Below, one piece after another: positions 17,866 through 25,717 of a DNA stretch of 53,635 nt. Both the position numbers and the translations under genes were made by a program. Below the pieces are notes generated by a model. The model saw only the letters and a list, made by a program, of their open reading frames with translations, searched no databases and had not been told where the DNA came from. Origin of the DNA: Bacilli bacterium (lineage in GTDB: Bacteria > Bacillota_I > Bacilli_A > RFN20 > CAG-826); NCBI GenBank assembly GCA_017540455.1, contig JAFYAZ010000026.1, positions 1-53,635 on the forward strand, written 5' to 3'. How positions within the stretch are numbered: the stretch's first letter is position 1; each line of letters starts with the position of its first letter.

Positions 17866-19227
17866 ATGAGTTTCAAATCGTTTAACCTCTCGCAACAATT
17901 AACAAACGCCTTAGCCAAACTAGGGTATATAGATCCGTCACCAGTTCAGAAGGCTATTATCCCAAAAGCCCTCCGTGGTGTTTCTTTGCTCGCACAGAGC
18001 GAAACCGGCAGTGGAAAGACCCATGCTTTCCTTATTCCTCTTATCGAAAAGATCGATATGAACCTCAATAGGCCACAAGCCATCGTTATTTCTCCAACAA
18101 GAGAGTTAGCCAGGCAGACCTATGAATTCGCTTTCGAGTTCACTCGTTTCTTCCCAAAATTCAAAGTCCGTCTTTATTCCTCGGAGAGCGATGTCAGCGA
18201 TAACGTCGAAGGAAAAAGCGTTCCTCCTCAGCTGATCATCGGCACCCCAGGAAGGCTTAAAGACCTTCTTATCACCAAACACATCTTCTTCTTAGGCAAC
18301 ATCAAACGCGTTGTCCTTGATGAAGCCGATATGCTTTTAGATATGGGATTCTTCGGTGATATCGAAGATATATTTGCCAACTTAGAAGACCCTCAGACAA
18401 TGGTATTCTCCGCAACCTTAAAGCAGAATCTCAAGGATGAGCTTCTCAAATTTGTAAGAAGCGATTTCCAATTTGAAAACGATAATGTTCAGACAGCGTC
18501 GACTGTTAAACACCACCTCATCGACATCAAACACATCGGCGAGAGCGCTGCTTTGCTTGCTTTCCTAAAGATCAGGAAACCATATCTGGCGATTATCTTT
18601 GCCTCAACGGTGGAGAAGGTCAACCAAATCAATAAGTCTCTGAAAGAGAACGGTTTCGACACGATCTATTTCACCGGTTCATTGGATGACCGTTCTAGAA
18701 AGAAAGCTCTCCGTCAAATTAAGAGCAACACTTGCAGCATCATCGTTGCCAGCGACATCCTTTCCCGCGGTTTAGACATCCCTGATGTCAGCGACGTCAT
18801 TTCCGTCGATCTTCCAAACGATTTAGAGTTCTACCATCATCGTGCAGGACGTACTGGAAGATTCGGAAAGTCCGGTGATTCCTGGGTTTTCTTCAATGCT
18901 GACTCTGTCAGTGGACCAATCGCTCTTCAGAAAGAAGGCGTTAAGTTCGATTACTTCTCCTTAAAAGGAAACGAGCTTAAACCAGAGACCCTTGGCCCAA
19001 GTGAGAAGCGCAAAATGACCAAGAAGAAAGAACTTCCTGAAGCCGAGATGAAAGACATCAAGATCGCCAAGGCTCTTTCGAGAACCAAAGGCGTTGAGCC
19101 AGGCTACAAGAAGAAAAAGAAAGAGGCCATCGACAAGGTTAAGCGCAAATACCGTCGAATGGCCATTAGAAACAGCGTTCGTAAACAGCTAGATATTTCT
19201 TTTAGAAATAACGATGATGAGGATTAA
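17866..19227 (+). CDS. DEAD-box RNA helicase, CshB-like
   Basis: 453 residues. The Q motif region is SFKSFNLSQQLTNALAKLGYIDPSPVQ, motif I ETGSGKT, motif Ia PTRELA, motif II DEAD, motif III SAT and motif VI HRAGRTGR, all in order. A basic Lys/Arg-rich tail (KKKKKEAIDKVKRKYRR) probably binds RNA. Such helicases act in ribosome assembly and mRNA turnover, and CshB groups with cold adaptation; the orthology is likely but not certain. The last four bases overlap ispG on the other strand with shared TTAA stop codons and no terminator. Confidence 0.93.
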   Translation: MSFKSFNLSQQLTNALAKLGYIDPSPVQKAIIPKALRGVSLLAQSETGSGKTHAFLIPLIEKIDMNLNRPQAIVISPTRELARQTYEFAFEFTRFFPKFKVRLYSSESDVSDNVEGKSVPPQLIIGTPGRLKDLLITKHIFFLGNIKRVVLDEADMLLDMGFFGDIEDIFANLEDPQTMVFSATLKQNLKDELLKFVRSDFQFENDNVQTASTVKHHLIDIKHIGESAALLAFLKIRKPYLAIIFASTVEKVNQINKSLKENGFDTIYFTGSLDDRSRKKALRQIKSNTCSIIVASDILSRGLDIPDVSDVISVDLPNDLEFYHHRAGRTGRFGKSGDSWVFFNADSVSGPIALQKEGVKFDYFSLKGNELKPETLGPSEKRKMTKKKELPEAEMKDIKIAKALSRTKGVEPGYKKKKKEAIDKVKRKYRRMAIRNSVRKQLDISFRNNDDED

Positions 19228-20270
19228 CGATTAATTTCCTCGATGAGGGCGTCATAAGCGTCCTCATCTTTTACTTCACGGACAGTCTCGCCTTTACGGA
19301 AGATGACCCATTTGCCTCTTCCTCCAGCGATGCCGATGTCAGCGTGTCTTGCTTCGCCTGGGCCGTTAACGATGCAACCCATGACGGCGACAGTTTTATA
19401 GATTCTCTTTTCTTCAAGGTACTTCATGACCTTTTTGGCAAGTGGAATGAGGTCGACAGCGGTTCTACCACAGGTAGGGCAGCTGATAAATGTTGGCCAG
19501 TCTTTCTTTAAGCCGAGATCATGGAGAAGACGCGATGCCGCCAAAACTTCTTCCTCAGGGTCTTCGCTAAGGGAAATCCTGATTGTGTCTCCGATTCCAT
19601 CTAAAAGGAGTGGGGAAAGACCCGCTGCAGAGCGAATCAAGGAAATGTCTTTTGGACCAGCTTCAGTGATACCCAAATGAAGTGGATACGGGAAATAATC
19701 TGAGGCAAGTTTATAGGCTTCTATTGTCTCCTGGACATCGCTTCCCTTTAAGGAAATGACGATATCGTGGAATCCATACTTTTCAAGCATGGCTACGTGC
19801 TTTTTCGCACTTTCAAAGAGCCATTCGCCTTTGATTTTTTCTTTTCCGAAGTAAATGGTTTTATCAAGGGAGCCACCATTGACTCCGACACGGATGGCGG
19901 CGTGTTTCTCCTTGGCTTTGTTAACGACTTCTTGGACGCGTTCTTCGCTTCCGATGTTTCCAGGATTAATCCTGATGGCGTCAACACCGGCGTCCAATGC
20001 GGCTAAAGCCAAGCGATAATCGATATGAATGTCTGCAACTAAAGGAATAGAGACTCTCTTTTTGATCTCTTTGAAGGCTTCGGCATCCTCAAAATCGAGG
20101 ACGGAGCAGCGCATCAGCTCCGCACCAAGTGCAGCGCATCTGTTAATTTGTGCCGAGACTTCCTCGATCTTGGATGTCTTAATAGAGCACATCGACTGAA
20201 TGATTACGTGGTCGCTTCCGCCAATGGATATTTGGCCTATTTGGATTTTTCTCGTCTCATTCCTTTTCAT
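19224..20270 (-). CDS. ispG: 4-hydroxy-3-methylbut-2-en-1-yl diphosphate synthase IspG
   Basis: 348 residues; converts MEcPP to HMBPP, the step before IspH. The TIM-barrel N-terminus reads QIGQISIGGSDHVIIQSMCS, and the iron-sulfur domain has CPTCGRT and MGCIVNGPGEARHADIGI with the expected three cysteines. Length fits the bacterial short form. The start ATG has TAAAAT nine bases upstream and no Shine-Dalgarno. Confidence 0.97.
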   Translation of the reverse strand: MKRNETRKIQIGQISIGGSDHVIIQSMCSIKTSKIEEVSAQINRCAALGAELMRCSVLDFEDAEAFKEIKKRVSIPLVADIHIDYRLALAALDAGVDAIRINPGNIGSEERVQEVVNKAKEKHAAIRVGVNGGSLDKTIYFGKEKIKGEWLFESAKKHVAMLEKYGFHDIVISLKGSDVQETIEAYKLASDYFPYPLHLGITEAGPKDISLIRSAAGLSPLLLDGIGDTIRISLSEDPEEEVLAASRLLHDLGLKKDWPTFISCPTCGRTAVDLIPLAKKVMKYLEEKRIYKTVAVMGCIVNGPGEARHADIGIAGGRGKWVIFRKGETVREVKDEDAYDALIEEINR

Positions 20271-20279
20271 ATATGAAAC

Positions 20280-20285
20280 ATTTTA
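20280..20285 (-). promoter_or_regulatory. -10 element of ispG
   Basis: TAAAAT on the minus strand, nine bases before ATG 20270. It is divergent from the rpmG promoter. Confidence 0.5.
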
Positions 20286-20303
20286 AACATTTTTGTGGTT
20301 TTA

Positions 20304-20332
20304 TTGTAGATAAATTGGCTGGTCTATGATAT
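20304..20332 (+). promoter_or_regulatory. Probable rpmG promoter
   Basis: TTGTAG (20304-20309) with TGATAT at 17 bp (20327-20332) or TATGAT at 15 bp (20325-20330). The exact -10 is ambiguous. A GTGAGGGG ribosome site follows before ATG 20369. Confidence 0.45.
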
Positions 20333-20368
20333 TCTTAGCCTCGCACGAGAAAGTGAGGGGAACAATTT

Positions 20369-20530
20369 ATGGCCATCAGCAAACGTGATCAAGTGATTCT
20401 TGCCTGCACCGAATGCGGCGAGCACAACTATATTACCGACCGCAATAAGAAGCTTCATCCTAACAAGATGGAAAAAATGAAGTTTTGCAGACGCTGCAAT
20501 AAAATGACACTCCATAAGGAATGCAAATAA
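20369..20530 (+). CDS. rpmG: 50S ribosomal protein L33
   Basis: 53 residues: MAISKRDQVILACTECGEHNY to the C-terminal FCRRCNKMTLHKECK. Two CxxC pairs (CTEC and CRRC) show the zinc-binding form. A GTGAGGGG Shine-Dalgarno precedes the ATG. secE and nusG, which often follow rpmG, are absent; instead a terminator follows at once. Confidence 0.95.
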   Translation: MAISKRDQVILACTECGEHNYITDRNKKLHPNKMEKMKFCRRCNKMTLHKECK

Positions 20531-20555
20531 ATAAGGCAATTGCCTTATTTTTTTT
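20530..20555 (+). terminator. Intrinsic terminator after rpmG
   Basis: AATAAGGCAA and TTGCCTTATT form a perfect palindrome, followed by a run of eight T. The next start codon (ATG 20556) begins at the base after the T run. Confidence 0.93.
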
Positions 20556-21194
20556 ATGAAAATCGAGAGATTCAACATTGGGGACGATTATGTCTGCAAC
20601 ATGTATATCGTCGGCGAAGAAGGCGAGCCATGCATTGTTGTTGATCCAGGTGCTGACCCTAACAATTTCATTGAGAAATACGTTAGGAAACACCATAACG
20701 GACAGATAGCCGGATTCCTTTTGACGCATGGTCACTATGACCACATCGAAGGGCTAAGGCTCTGCACCATGCAAGCGCCTGTCTACGTCCACCTTCTTGA
20801 GGAAGAGTTTTTAGTTGAGCCAGCCTACAACCTTTCGCTCGATTTCCTCGATCACCTCTATATAAGAGGCCTTAAGACAAAGCTCTTTATCGACAAGGAT
20901 GTCCTTAATATCGGCAATTACGAAATCAAGGTTATCCATACGCCATTCCACACGAGGGGAAGCTCTTGTTTCTATTTCGAGAAAGAACACGTTCTTTTCT
21001 CGGGAGATACGCTCTTCCATCTAAGCATCGGAAGGACGGATCTCATCACCGGAAGTAACAAAACCGTCGAAAGCAGTTTGCAGAAACTTGTGGTTTTGCC
21101 TCCGGAGACAAAAGTCTATCCAGGACACGGTCCATCAACCACGATTGGTGATGAATTACGACTCAATCCATACCTAACGAGGTTAAAAAAGTAG
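20556..21194 (+). CDS. Metallo-beta-lactamase-fold hydrolase, YqgX/glyoxalase II-like
   Basis: A 212-residue soluble hydrolase. The metal-binding motif is HGHYDH, followed by HTRGSSCFYF, FSGDTLF with a bridging Asp, and YPGHGPSTTIGDE. This matches the small Firmicute MBL group annotated as hydroxyacylglutathione hydrolase-like; the natural substrate is unknown. The start codon is directly at the end of the rpmG terminator T run, without a Shine-Dalgarno or a recognisable -10, so expression may rest on read-through. Confidence 0.9.
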   Translation: MKIERFNIGDDYVCNMYIVGEEGEPCIVVDPGADPNNFIEKYVRKHHNGQIAGFLLTHGHYDHIEGLRLCTMQAPVYVHLLEEEFLVEPAYNLSLDFLDHLYIRGLKTKLFIDKDVLNIGNYEIKVIHTPFHTRGSSCFYFEKEHVLFSGDTLFHLSIGRTDLITGSNKTVESSLQKLVVLPPETKVYPGHGPSTTIGDELRLNPYLTRLKK

Positions 21195-21210
21195 ATACTT
21201 TACAAATCTT

Positions 21211-21223
21211 GGTATAGAATACC
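21211..21223 (+). promoter_or_regulatory. Probable efp promoter -10 within a small palindrome
   Basis: GGTAT-AGA-ATACC is a 5-bp inverted repeat containing TATAGA with TGG upstream (extended -10). The -35 is weak. AAGGAG lies before ATG 21250. Confidence 0.45.
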
Positions 21224-21249
21224 ATAGTCAAAATTAAGGAGATTTTAGA

Positions 21250-21807
21250 ATGAACGTTACAGAATTACGCCCTGGCAACTATTTCGAAGATGAAAACACC
21301 CTTTATCAAGTTATCGACATCCTTCTCAACAAAACCGCTATGAGAAAGATGGTTGCTAAAGTCAAAGTTAGAAATGTCCGCACAGGTGCCATCACCGAAC
21401 TTGCCCGTAACTCCGGTTACGACGTTACCCTTGTCAGCGTCGACAAGAAACAGATGCAGTACCTCTACGATGGTGGAACTACCTTAGTCTTCATGGACCC
21501 AGATACCTACGAGCAGGTCGAACTTCCAAAGACCGGACTCGAGCGTGAGATGGGCTTCCTTGCTCCAAACGGCTTCGTTACCATCAACGCTTACGAAGAA
21601 GAAATCCTTGGCATTGAGCTTCCAGCCAAAGTTGCCCTTGAGGTCACCGATTGTGAGCCAGGCGTCAGAGGCGATACCGTCACCAACGGCGGATCCAAAG
21701 ATGCCACCCTTGAAACCGGTCTTAAGATCAGAGTTCCTCTCTTCATCGAGAAGGGCGAAAAGGTCATGGTCGACACTGCCACTGGCAAATACGATAAGAG
21801 AGCCTAA
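21250..21807 (+). CDS. efp: Elongation factor P with an atypical KOW loop
   Basis: 185 residues; relieves ribosome stalling at polyproline stretches. The start MNVTELRPGNYFEDENTLYQV, the middle FMDPDTYEQVELP and the C-terminal VTNGGSKDATLETG-LKIRVP are standard EF-P. The loop that normally reads KPGKG, with the modified Lys or Arg near residue 32, is here NKTAMRKM, with M31, R32 and K33 at the tip. No EF-P modification gene (epmA, earP, ymfI) is visible in the window. yneF follows two bases after the stop. Confidence 0.95.
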   Translation: MNVTELRPGNYFEDENTLYQVIDILLNKTAMRKMVAKVKVRNVRTGAITELARNSGYDVTLVSVDKKQMQYLYDGGTTLVFMDPDTYEQVELPKTGLEREMGFLAPNGFVTINAYEEEILGIELPAKVALEVTDCEPGVRGDTVTNGGSKDATLETGLKIRVPLFIEKGEKVMVDTATGKYDKRA

Positions 21808-21809
21808 AG

Positions 21810-22034
21810 ATGCTACAACTCGATGTTTGGGTTTTCGTCCTTTCGTTGATTGGTGTCCTCATCGTCGGTGGTGTCGCAGGTTTCTTCCTTGCTCGTTACC
21901 TTATCAAAAAGAATCTCGAGAAGAACCCTCCAGTCACTGAAAAACAGGTTCGTGCTATGTATGAACAAGGCGGCCGCAAACTCAGCGAAAAGCAAGTTCG
22001 TGCCATCATGCACTCAATCAACAAGAACAGATAA
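21810..22034 (+). CDS. yneF: UPF0154 membrane protein YneF
   Basis: 74 residues with one N-terminal transmembrane helix (WVFVLSLIGVLIVGGVAGFF) followed by the family-specific cytosolic part NPPVTEKQVRAMYEQGGRKLSEKQVRAIM. This repeat-like K-QVRAM/I motif defines UPF0154, found in Bacilli and Mollicutes; function is unknown. It is cotranscribed with efp and followed by a terminator. Confidence 0.92.
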   Translation: MLQLDVWVFVLSLIGVLIVGGVAGFFLARYLIKKNLEKNPPVTEKQVRAMYEQGGRKLSEKQVRAIMHSINKNR

Positions 22035-22050
22035 TTTCTTAAAAAATAGA

Positions 22051-22078
22051 AGAGTCACAAATTTGTGGCTCTTTTTTT
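22051..22078 (+). terminator. Intrinsic terminator after efp-yneF
   Basis: AGAGTCACAAA pairs with TTTGTGGCTCT (one T.G pair), then seven or more T. Confidence 0.92.
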
Positions 22079-22086
22079 AACTTTTT

Positions 22087-22115
22087 CTGAAAAATCCATT
22101 TTTCTTCTCTATATA
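22087..22115 (+). promoter_or_regulatory. Promoter of a candidate non-coding RNA
   Basis: CTGAAA (22087-22092), 17-bp spacer, TATATA (22110-22115). Predicted start near 22121-22122. Spacing and flanks match the promoter at 7859-7887. Confidence 0.6.
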
Positions 22116-22120
22116 GAAAG

Positions 22121-22375
22121 TGGAGAGGGATTCGAGTCAGCTTTTCTCGGCCGAGTATCGTTGCCGTTTGGCGGCGACAAAGCGTCTCGATGAATATTCC
22201 CTGTAATAGCTAATCACTATCGCAGTATCCGCTTGCAAGCGGTCTGGGCTTAAGAGACCTCCTAGCTCTTGAGCTTGATTACCGCGTTGCCTCTTCTTGT
22301 TCTTGTTATCGAGCGTACTCTTTAAAGGGATGTGCCCTGAGATGTCGAAACAAGAGAGAAGAGGTGCGTGGACCA
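22121..22375 (+). ncRNA. Candidate structured non-coding RNA, family unknown
   Basis: No convincing protein is encoded in the roughly 365 bases between yneF and 22400. The plus strand folds into paired modules. Module 1: AGGGA (22126) with TCCCT (22198), TCGAG (22132) with CTCGA (22186), GCTTT (22140) with AAAGC (22179), and GTTGCCG (22160) with CGGCGAC (22172). Module 2: CCGCTTGCAAGCGG near 22229. Module 3: GCTTAAGAG (22248) with CTCTTGAGC (22266), loop ACCTCCTAG. Module 4: CCTCTTCT (22290) with AGAAGAGG (22357), and CTTGTT with AACAAG. Two stems contain T.G pairs that would be C.A mismatches on the other strand, so the plus strand is the RNA. I found no RNase P, SRP or tmRNA hallmark. No terminator is seen; the 3' end is approximate. 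Confidence 0.6.
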
Positions 22376-22382
22376 TATCTTC

Positions 22383-22392
22383 TTGGTATAAT
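22383..22392 (+). promoter_or_regulatory. Extended -10 promoter of the small membrane protein gene
   Basis: TTGG then TATAAT (22387-22392), so TGn precedes a perfect hexamer. Seven bases separate it from ATG 22400. Confidence 0.75.
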
Positions 22393-22399
22393 TTCATTC

Positions 22400-22858
22400 A
22401 TGAAATACAACCCTTGGAGAACTTCGCAATCATATAGCTTCTATCTAGTTAGCGTTTTGTATATCGCTAGCTTGGTGGTTGTGTTTTTGTTAGATCTTCT
22501 TACCAGCACCCCGATTCTTTGGGCATACGTAGTGGTATCTACGCTAGGGGAGCTGTACTTTTTGGTTATGTTCTTCGCCGACTGCCTTACCTATTGGAAA
22601 GGACACTGTCTCATCATCACAGACCAAGAACTAACGTTCTACGACGAAATAAAAAAGGAGAAGGTCAAAGTATCAATCGATAGCCTTCTGGAATTCAAAT
22701 ATGAGAACAGAGGAAAGATCTATTTCGTTTATAAAAAACATGGCAGAAATGAACATTCCTGTATAGCTCAAGTATTCACAAAAAAAGAAAGAGCCTTCTT
22801 AGATTCAATTATCGCGACCATTTACGAAAGAGACGCTAAGGTCAACCTTCATAACTAA
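22400..22858 (+). CDS. Small membrane protein with C-terminal PH-like cytosolic part, function unknown
   Basis: 152 residues from ATG 22400. Two transmembrane helices (about 14-36 and 40-64) are followed by a soluble beta-rich region containing HCLIITDQELTFYDEIKKEKVKVSIDSLLEFKYENRGKIYF, which reads like a bacterial PH or YdbT-type domain; that assignment is tentative. No Shine-Dalgarno is present, and TATAAT ends seven bases before the start, so the mRNA should be leaderless. It lies directly after the candidate RNA. Confidence 0.7.
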   Translation: MKYNPWRTSQSYSFYLVSVLYIASLVVVFLLDLLTSTPILWAYVVVSTLGELYFLVMFFADCLTYWKGHCLIITDQELTFYDEIKKEKVKVSIDSLLEFKYENRGKIYFVYKKHGRNEHSCIAQVFTKKERAFLDSIIATIYERDAKVNLHN

Positions 22859-22870
22859 AGTGTTTATCGA

Positions 22871-22905
22871 AAAAAATGTGCGGCAGTGGTTGTCGCACAT
22901 TTTAA
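22871..22905. terminator. Bidirectional terminator between the membrane protein gene and plsY
   Basis: AAAATGTGCG (22873-22882) pairs perfectly with CGCACATTTT (22894-22903), with A and T tracts on both sides. Confidence 0.88.
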
Positions 22906-22935
22906 TTATCAGAAAACTAAATATCTACTAATTAA

Positions 22936-23664
22936 TTACTTCCATTCGAGAGGCTTTTCTTCGCCTTTCTTGATACGCTCAATGTTTGAAGCATGACGGA
23001 TAACGAGAAGCACATAAACGATAACTTCGGCAACGAGCATTTCCCATCCGATGCAAACGCCGCCAACTAAGCCGAGATCCCAAAGGATGATTTTGAAGAA
23101 CGCTCCTCCTCCGATGATGATATCAAGCAAATAGAAAAGTCCGCTGATGCCGATGAGGATGGCTCCTGAAAGGAGAGAGGCCTTGGACATGACTTTCTTA
23201 AAGACAACAAGGAAGACAGTGAAGAAGACGGCTAAGGAAATAATGAATCCAAGCCAACTTGATCCGCCGAAGATAGCCATGAAGCAGGCAACGGCCTTCC
23301 CACCTTTGAATTTAAGCCATGGTGAGAAGCAGTGGCCAAAGGCAGCAGCGACACAAACTAGATAGTTATAAAGAACGCCATTATCGAACAAATCAGCAAG
23401 ATTGATTGGGCCAAAGCGAAGGAAAAGCCAAACTGTCCAGAAAGCAAAGACGGTTTTGGCGATATCAAGAACCATGACAAGGATACCGACCTTCTTGCCT
23501 AAAACACGGCCAGAATTGGTTCCGCCGGAATTGTGTGATCCATAGTCACGCGGATCGACGCCAAAAAAGAGTTTTCCGACAATGACACCGGTAGGAATGC
23601 TACCAACAAGGAAGCCCCAAATGAGACAGCCTAAGACGACAAGAATATTCAATAAGATGTTCAC
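22936..23664 (-). CDS. plsY: Glycerol-3-phosphate acyltransferase PlsY
   Basis: 242 residues; transfers an acyl group from acyl-phosphate to glycerol-3-phosphate in the first step of phospholipid synthesis. Hallmarks are GSIPTGVIVGKLFFGVDPRDYGSHNSGGTNSGRVLGKK near the N-terminus, AAFGHCFSPWLKFKGGKAVA in the middle, and multiple hydrophobic helices. The start is GTG at 23664 with GAGAGGA upstream. A parE promoter lies back-to-back. The parE-plsY divergent arrangement is common in Firmicutes. Confidence 0.95.
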   Translation of the reverse strand: MNILLNILVVLGCLIWGFLVGSIPTGVIVGKLFFGVDPRDYGSHNSGGTNSGRVLGKKVGILVMVLDIAKTVFAFWTVWLFLRFGPINLADLFDNGVLYNYLVCVAAAFGHCFSPWLKFKGGKAVACFMAIFGGSSWLGFIISLAVFFTVFLVVFKKVMSKASLLSGAILIGISGLFYLLDIIIGGGAFFKIILWDLGLVGGVCIGWEMLVAEVIVYVLLVIRHASNIERIKKGEEKPLEWK

Positions 23665-23691
23665 GGTTCATCCTCTCTTCAAAATGTGCCT

Positions 23692-23709
23692 ATTATTTTG
23701 ATAATAGCC
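23692..23709. repeat. Inverted repeat in the plsY-parE divergent region
   Basis: CTATTAT-TTTG-ATAATAG, a 7-bp perfect stem between the two start regions. It may be an operator or simply overlapping -10 elements facing each way. Confidence 0.4.
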
Positions 23710-23730
23710 CTACTTTTTTAAAAGCAAGTT

Positions 23731-23739
23731 TGCTATAAT
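23731..23739 (+). promoter_or_regulatory. Extended -10 promoter of parE-parC
   Basis: TGC followed by TATAAT (23734-23739). The -35 is weak, as expected for an extended -10. About 38 bases of leader precede ATG 23784 and hold no clear Shine-Dalgarno. Confidence 0.6.
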
Positions 23740-23783
23740 ACACTACAACAGACGTATTAATATCTCCAGCATTATTTAGATTT

Positions 23784-25715
23784 ATGGTCGACACAAAATA
23801 CACTGCTAACGACATTGAATTATTATCGGAGCTTGAAGGTGTCAGGAAACGCCCTGGCATGTACATCGGTTCTACCAACTTAAATGGATTACACCACCTT
23901 GTGTGGGAAGTTATAGACAACTCGGTTGACGAAGCGGTCAACGGCTACGGTAAGAAAATAACCGTCACTTTGATGAGGGACGGATCTTTAACCGTCGAAG
24001 ACGAAGGCCGTGGTGTCCCGGTCGATATTCACAAAGAATCCGGAATCCCAGCCGTTCAACTTATTTATACGACCCTCCATAGCGGTGGTAAGTTCAACAG
24101 CAAGAACTATAAGACCAGCGCTGGTCTTCATGGCGTTGGCGCGACTGTTGTTAACGCTTTAAGCGAATTTGTCGAGGTCACCGTTTACCGTGACAATCAA
24201 ATCAGTCAAATCACTTTTGCTAACGGGGGTCGTTTACAAACACCTCTTCACGTCATCGGTTCTACGAACAAACACGGAACTACCGTCCGTTTCAAACCAG
24301 ACCCATCTATTTTCCCTAATACAAAATTCAGTTATGAAACAATCGCCTCAAGACTCGAAGAAAAGAGTTATCTTTTAACCGGCGTTCATTTCATCATCAA
24401 AGACCAAATCACCGGAAATACTCACGATTACTATACCGAACACGGTTTACGTGAATATGTCCAAACCTTAACCATCGACAAAACGCCTATGGCGGATGTT
24501 ATCGACATGAGCGATAACTCCAACCCAATTCAGGTCGACATTGCTATGAGATGGTGTGTTGGTGACTATGGCGAGAACATCTATAGCTATGCTAACGATG
24601 TCAGAACCGCTGATGGTGGCACCCATGAGACCGGATTCAAAGGCGCATTAACCAAGATCATCAATGACTGGGCAAGCGAAAACGAACTCATCAGAGGCAA
24701 TCAATCTATTGATGGCAGCGACATCCGCGAAGGGCTTACCGCCGTTATCTCAGTAAAAGTCCCTGAAAACAAACTTGAATACGAAGGACAAACCAAAGGC
24801 AAACTTGGAACGCCAGAAGCGACCGCCGTTGTCAGCAACGCTTTAGCGAACTTCATGCCTTACTATCTTACCGAGCATAAAGACTTTGCTGTGGCTCTTA
24901 TCAAGAAGTGCGCCCAAGCCAAGGAAGCTCGTGAGGCTGCCCGCAAAGCTCGTGAGGCCGCTAGGGGAACCAAGAAGAAAGTTGCTGAAATGATCATCAG
25001 CGACAAACTCGCCAGCGCTCAGAGCAAAGACTACAAGAACAACGAGCTATTCATCGTCGAGGGTGATTCCGCAGGCGGAACCGCCAAGAAAGGCCGCGAC
25101 AGAAGTCATCAAGCCATCCTTCCATTACGTGGCAAACCTTTAAATACTCATAACGTTTCCAACCAGGAAATCATCGATAACCTCGAATTCTCGACCCTCA
25201 TCCAGACCATTGGCGCTGGATTCGGAGATGAATTCAATCCTGACGCGAGCCACTATGGAAAGATCATAATCATGACCGATGCTGATACCGACGGTGCTCA
25301 CATCCAAATCCTTTTGCTCACGTTCTTCTACAACTACATGAAGCCTCTCATCGACCGCGGAATGGTCTATATTGCTCAGCCGCCTCTTTATCGCGTGTAC
25401 AAGAAGAGCGATACGAAGAAACACATTTTCTGCTGGAGCGATGAGGAACTTGAGAAAGCAAAACAGAAGATTGGTGCCGGATACGGCATCAACAGATATA
25501 AAGGTCTCGGCGAAATGAACGAAGATGAGCTAGCTTTAACCACAATGAATAAAGCGACCCGTGTGCTTTGCCGAGTCATGATCGATGATTCTCTTGTCAC
25601 CGAAAAGCGTATCGAAACCCTCATGGGCAAAGACAGCGCTCCACGCTGGGCTTGGATTCAGGAGAACGTCACGTTCAACGAAAAAGACGAGTTTATTAAA
25701 GAAGTGAAGAACTAA
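23784..25715 (+). CDS. parE: DNA topoisomerase IV subunit B
   Basis: 643 residues. The GHKL ATPase domain starts [35 protein letters not shown], the transducer follows, and the TOPRIM domain has [32 protein letters not shown] and [17 protein letters not shown]. The DTDGAHIQ form and the partner gene indicate ParE rather than GyrB (which usually has DVDGAHIR). It decatenates daughter chromosomes with ParC; its nearness to the predicted terminus is notable but may be chance. Confidence 0.93.
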   Translation: MVDTKYTANDIELLSELEGVRKRPGMYIGSTNLNGLHHLVWEVIDNSVDEAVNGYGKKITVTLMRDGSLTVEDEGRGVPVDIHKESGIPAVQLIYTTLHSGGKFNSKNYKTSAGLHGVGATVVNALSEFVEVTVYRDNQISQITFANGGRLQTPLHVIGSTNKHGTTVRFKPDPSIFPNTKFSYETIASRLEEKSYLLTGVHFIIKDQITGNTHDYYTEHGLREYVQTLTIDKTPMADVIDMSDNSNPIQVDIAMRWCVGDYGENIYSYANDVRTADGGTHETGFKGALTKIINDWASENELIRGNQSIDGSDIREGLTAVISVKVPENKLEYEGQTKGKLGTPEATAVVSNALANFMPYYLTEHKDFAVALIKKCAQAKEAREAARKAREAARGTKKKVAEMIISDKLASAQSKDYKNNELFIVEGDSAGGTAKKGRDRSHQAILPLRGKPLNTHNVSNQEIIDNLEFSTLIQTIGAGFGDEFNPDASHYGKIIIMTDADTDGAHIQILLLTFFYNYMKPLIDRGMVYIAQPPLYRVYKKSDTKKHIFCWSDEELEKAKQKIGAGYGINRYKGLGEMNEDELALTTMNKATRVLCRVMIDDSLVTEKRIETLMGKDSAPRWAWIQENVTFNEKDEFIKEVKN

Positions 25716-25717
25716 CC

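Noticed and set aside
22122-22140. GGGATTCGAG resembling the start of tmRNA
   Set aside because: No tag-peptide frame, no matching 3' acceptor strand and no T-arm/CCA end are present.
22087-22375. RNase P RNA or SRP RNA
   Set aside because: The invariant GAGGAAAGUC and ACAGAA elements of RNase P and the GGAAG/AGCAG SRP loops are missing on both strands.
22137-22397. Minus-strand 86-codon frame over the same gap
   Set aside because: No ribosome site, low-complexity basic composition, and the region is better explained by plus-strand RNA structure.
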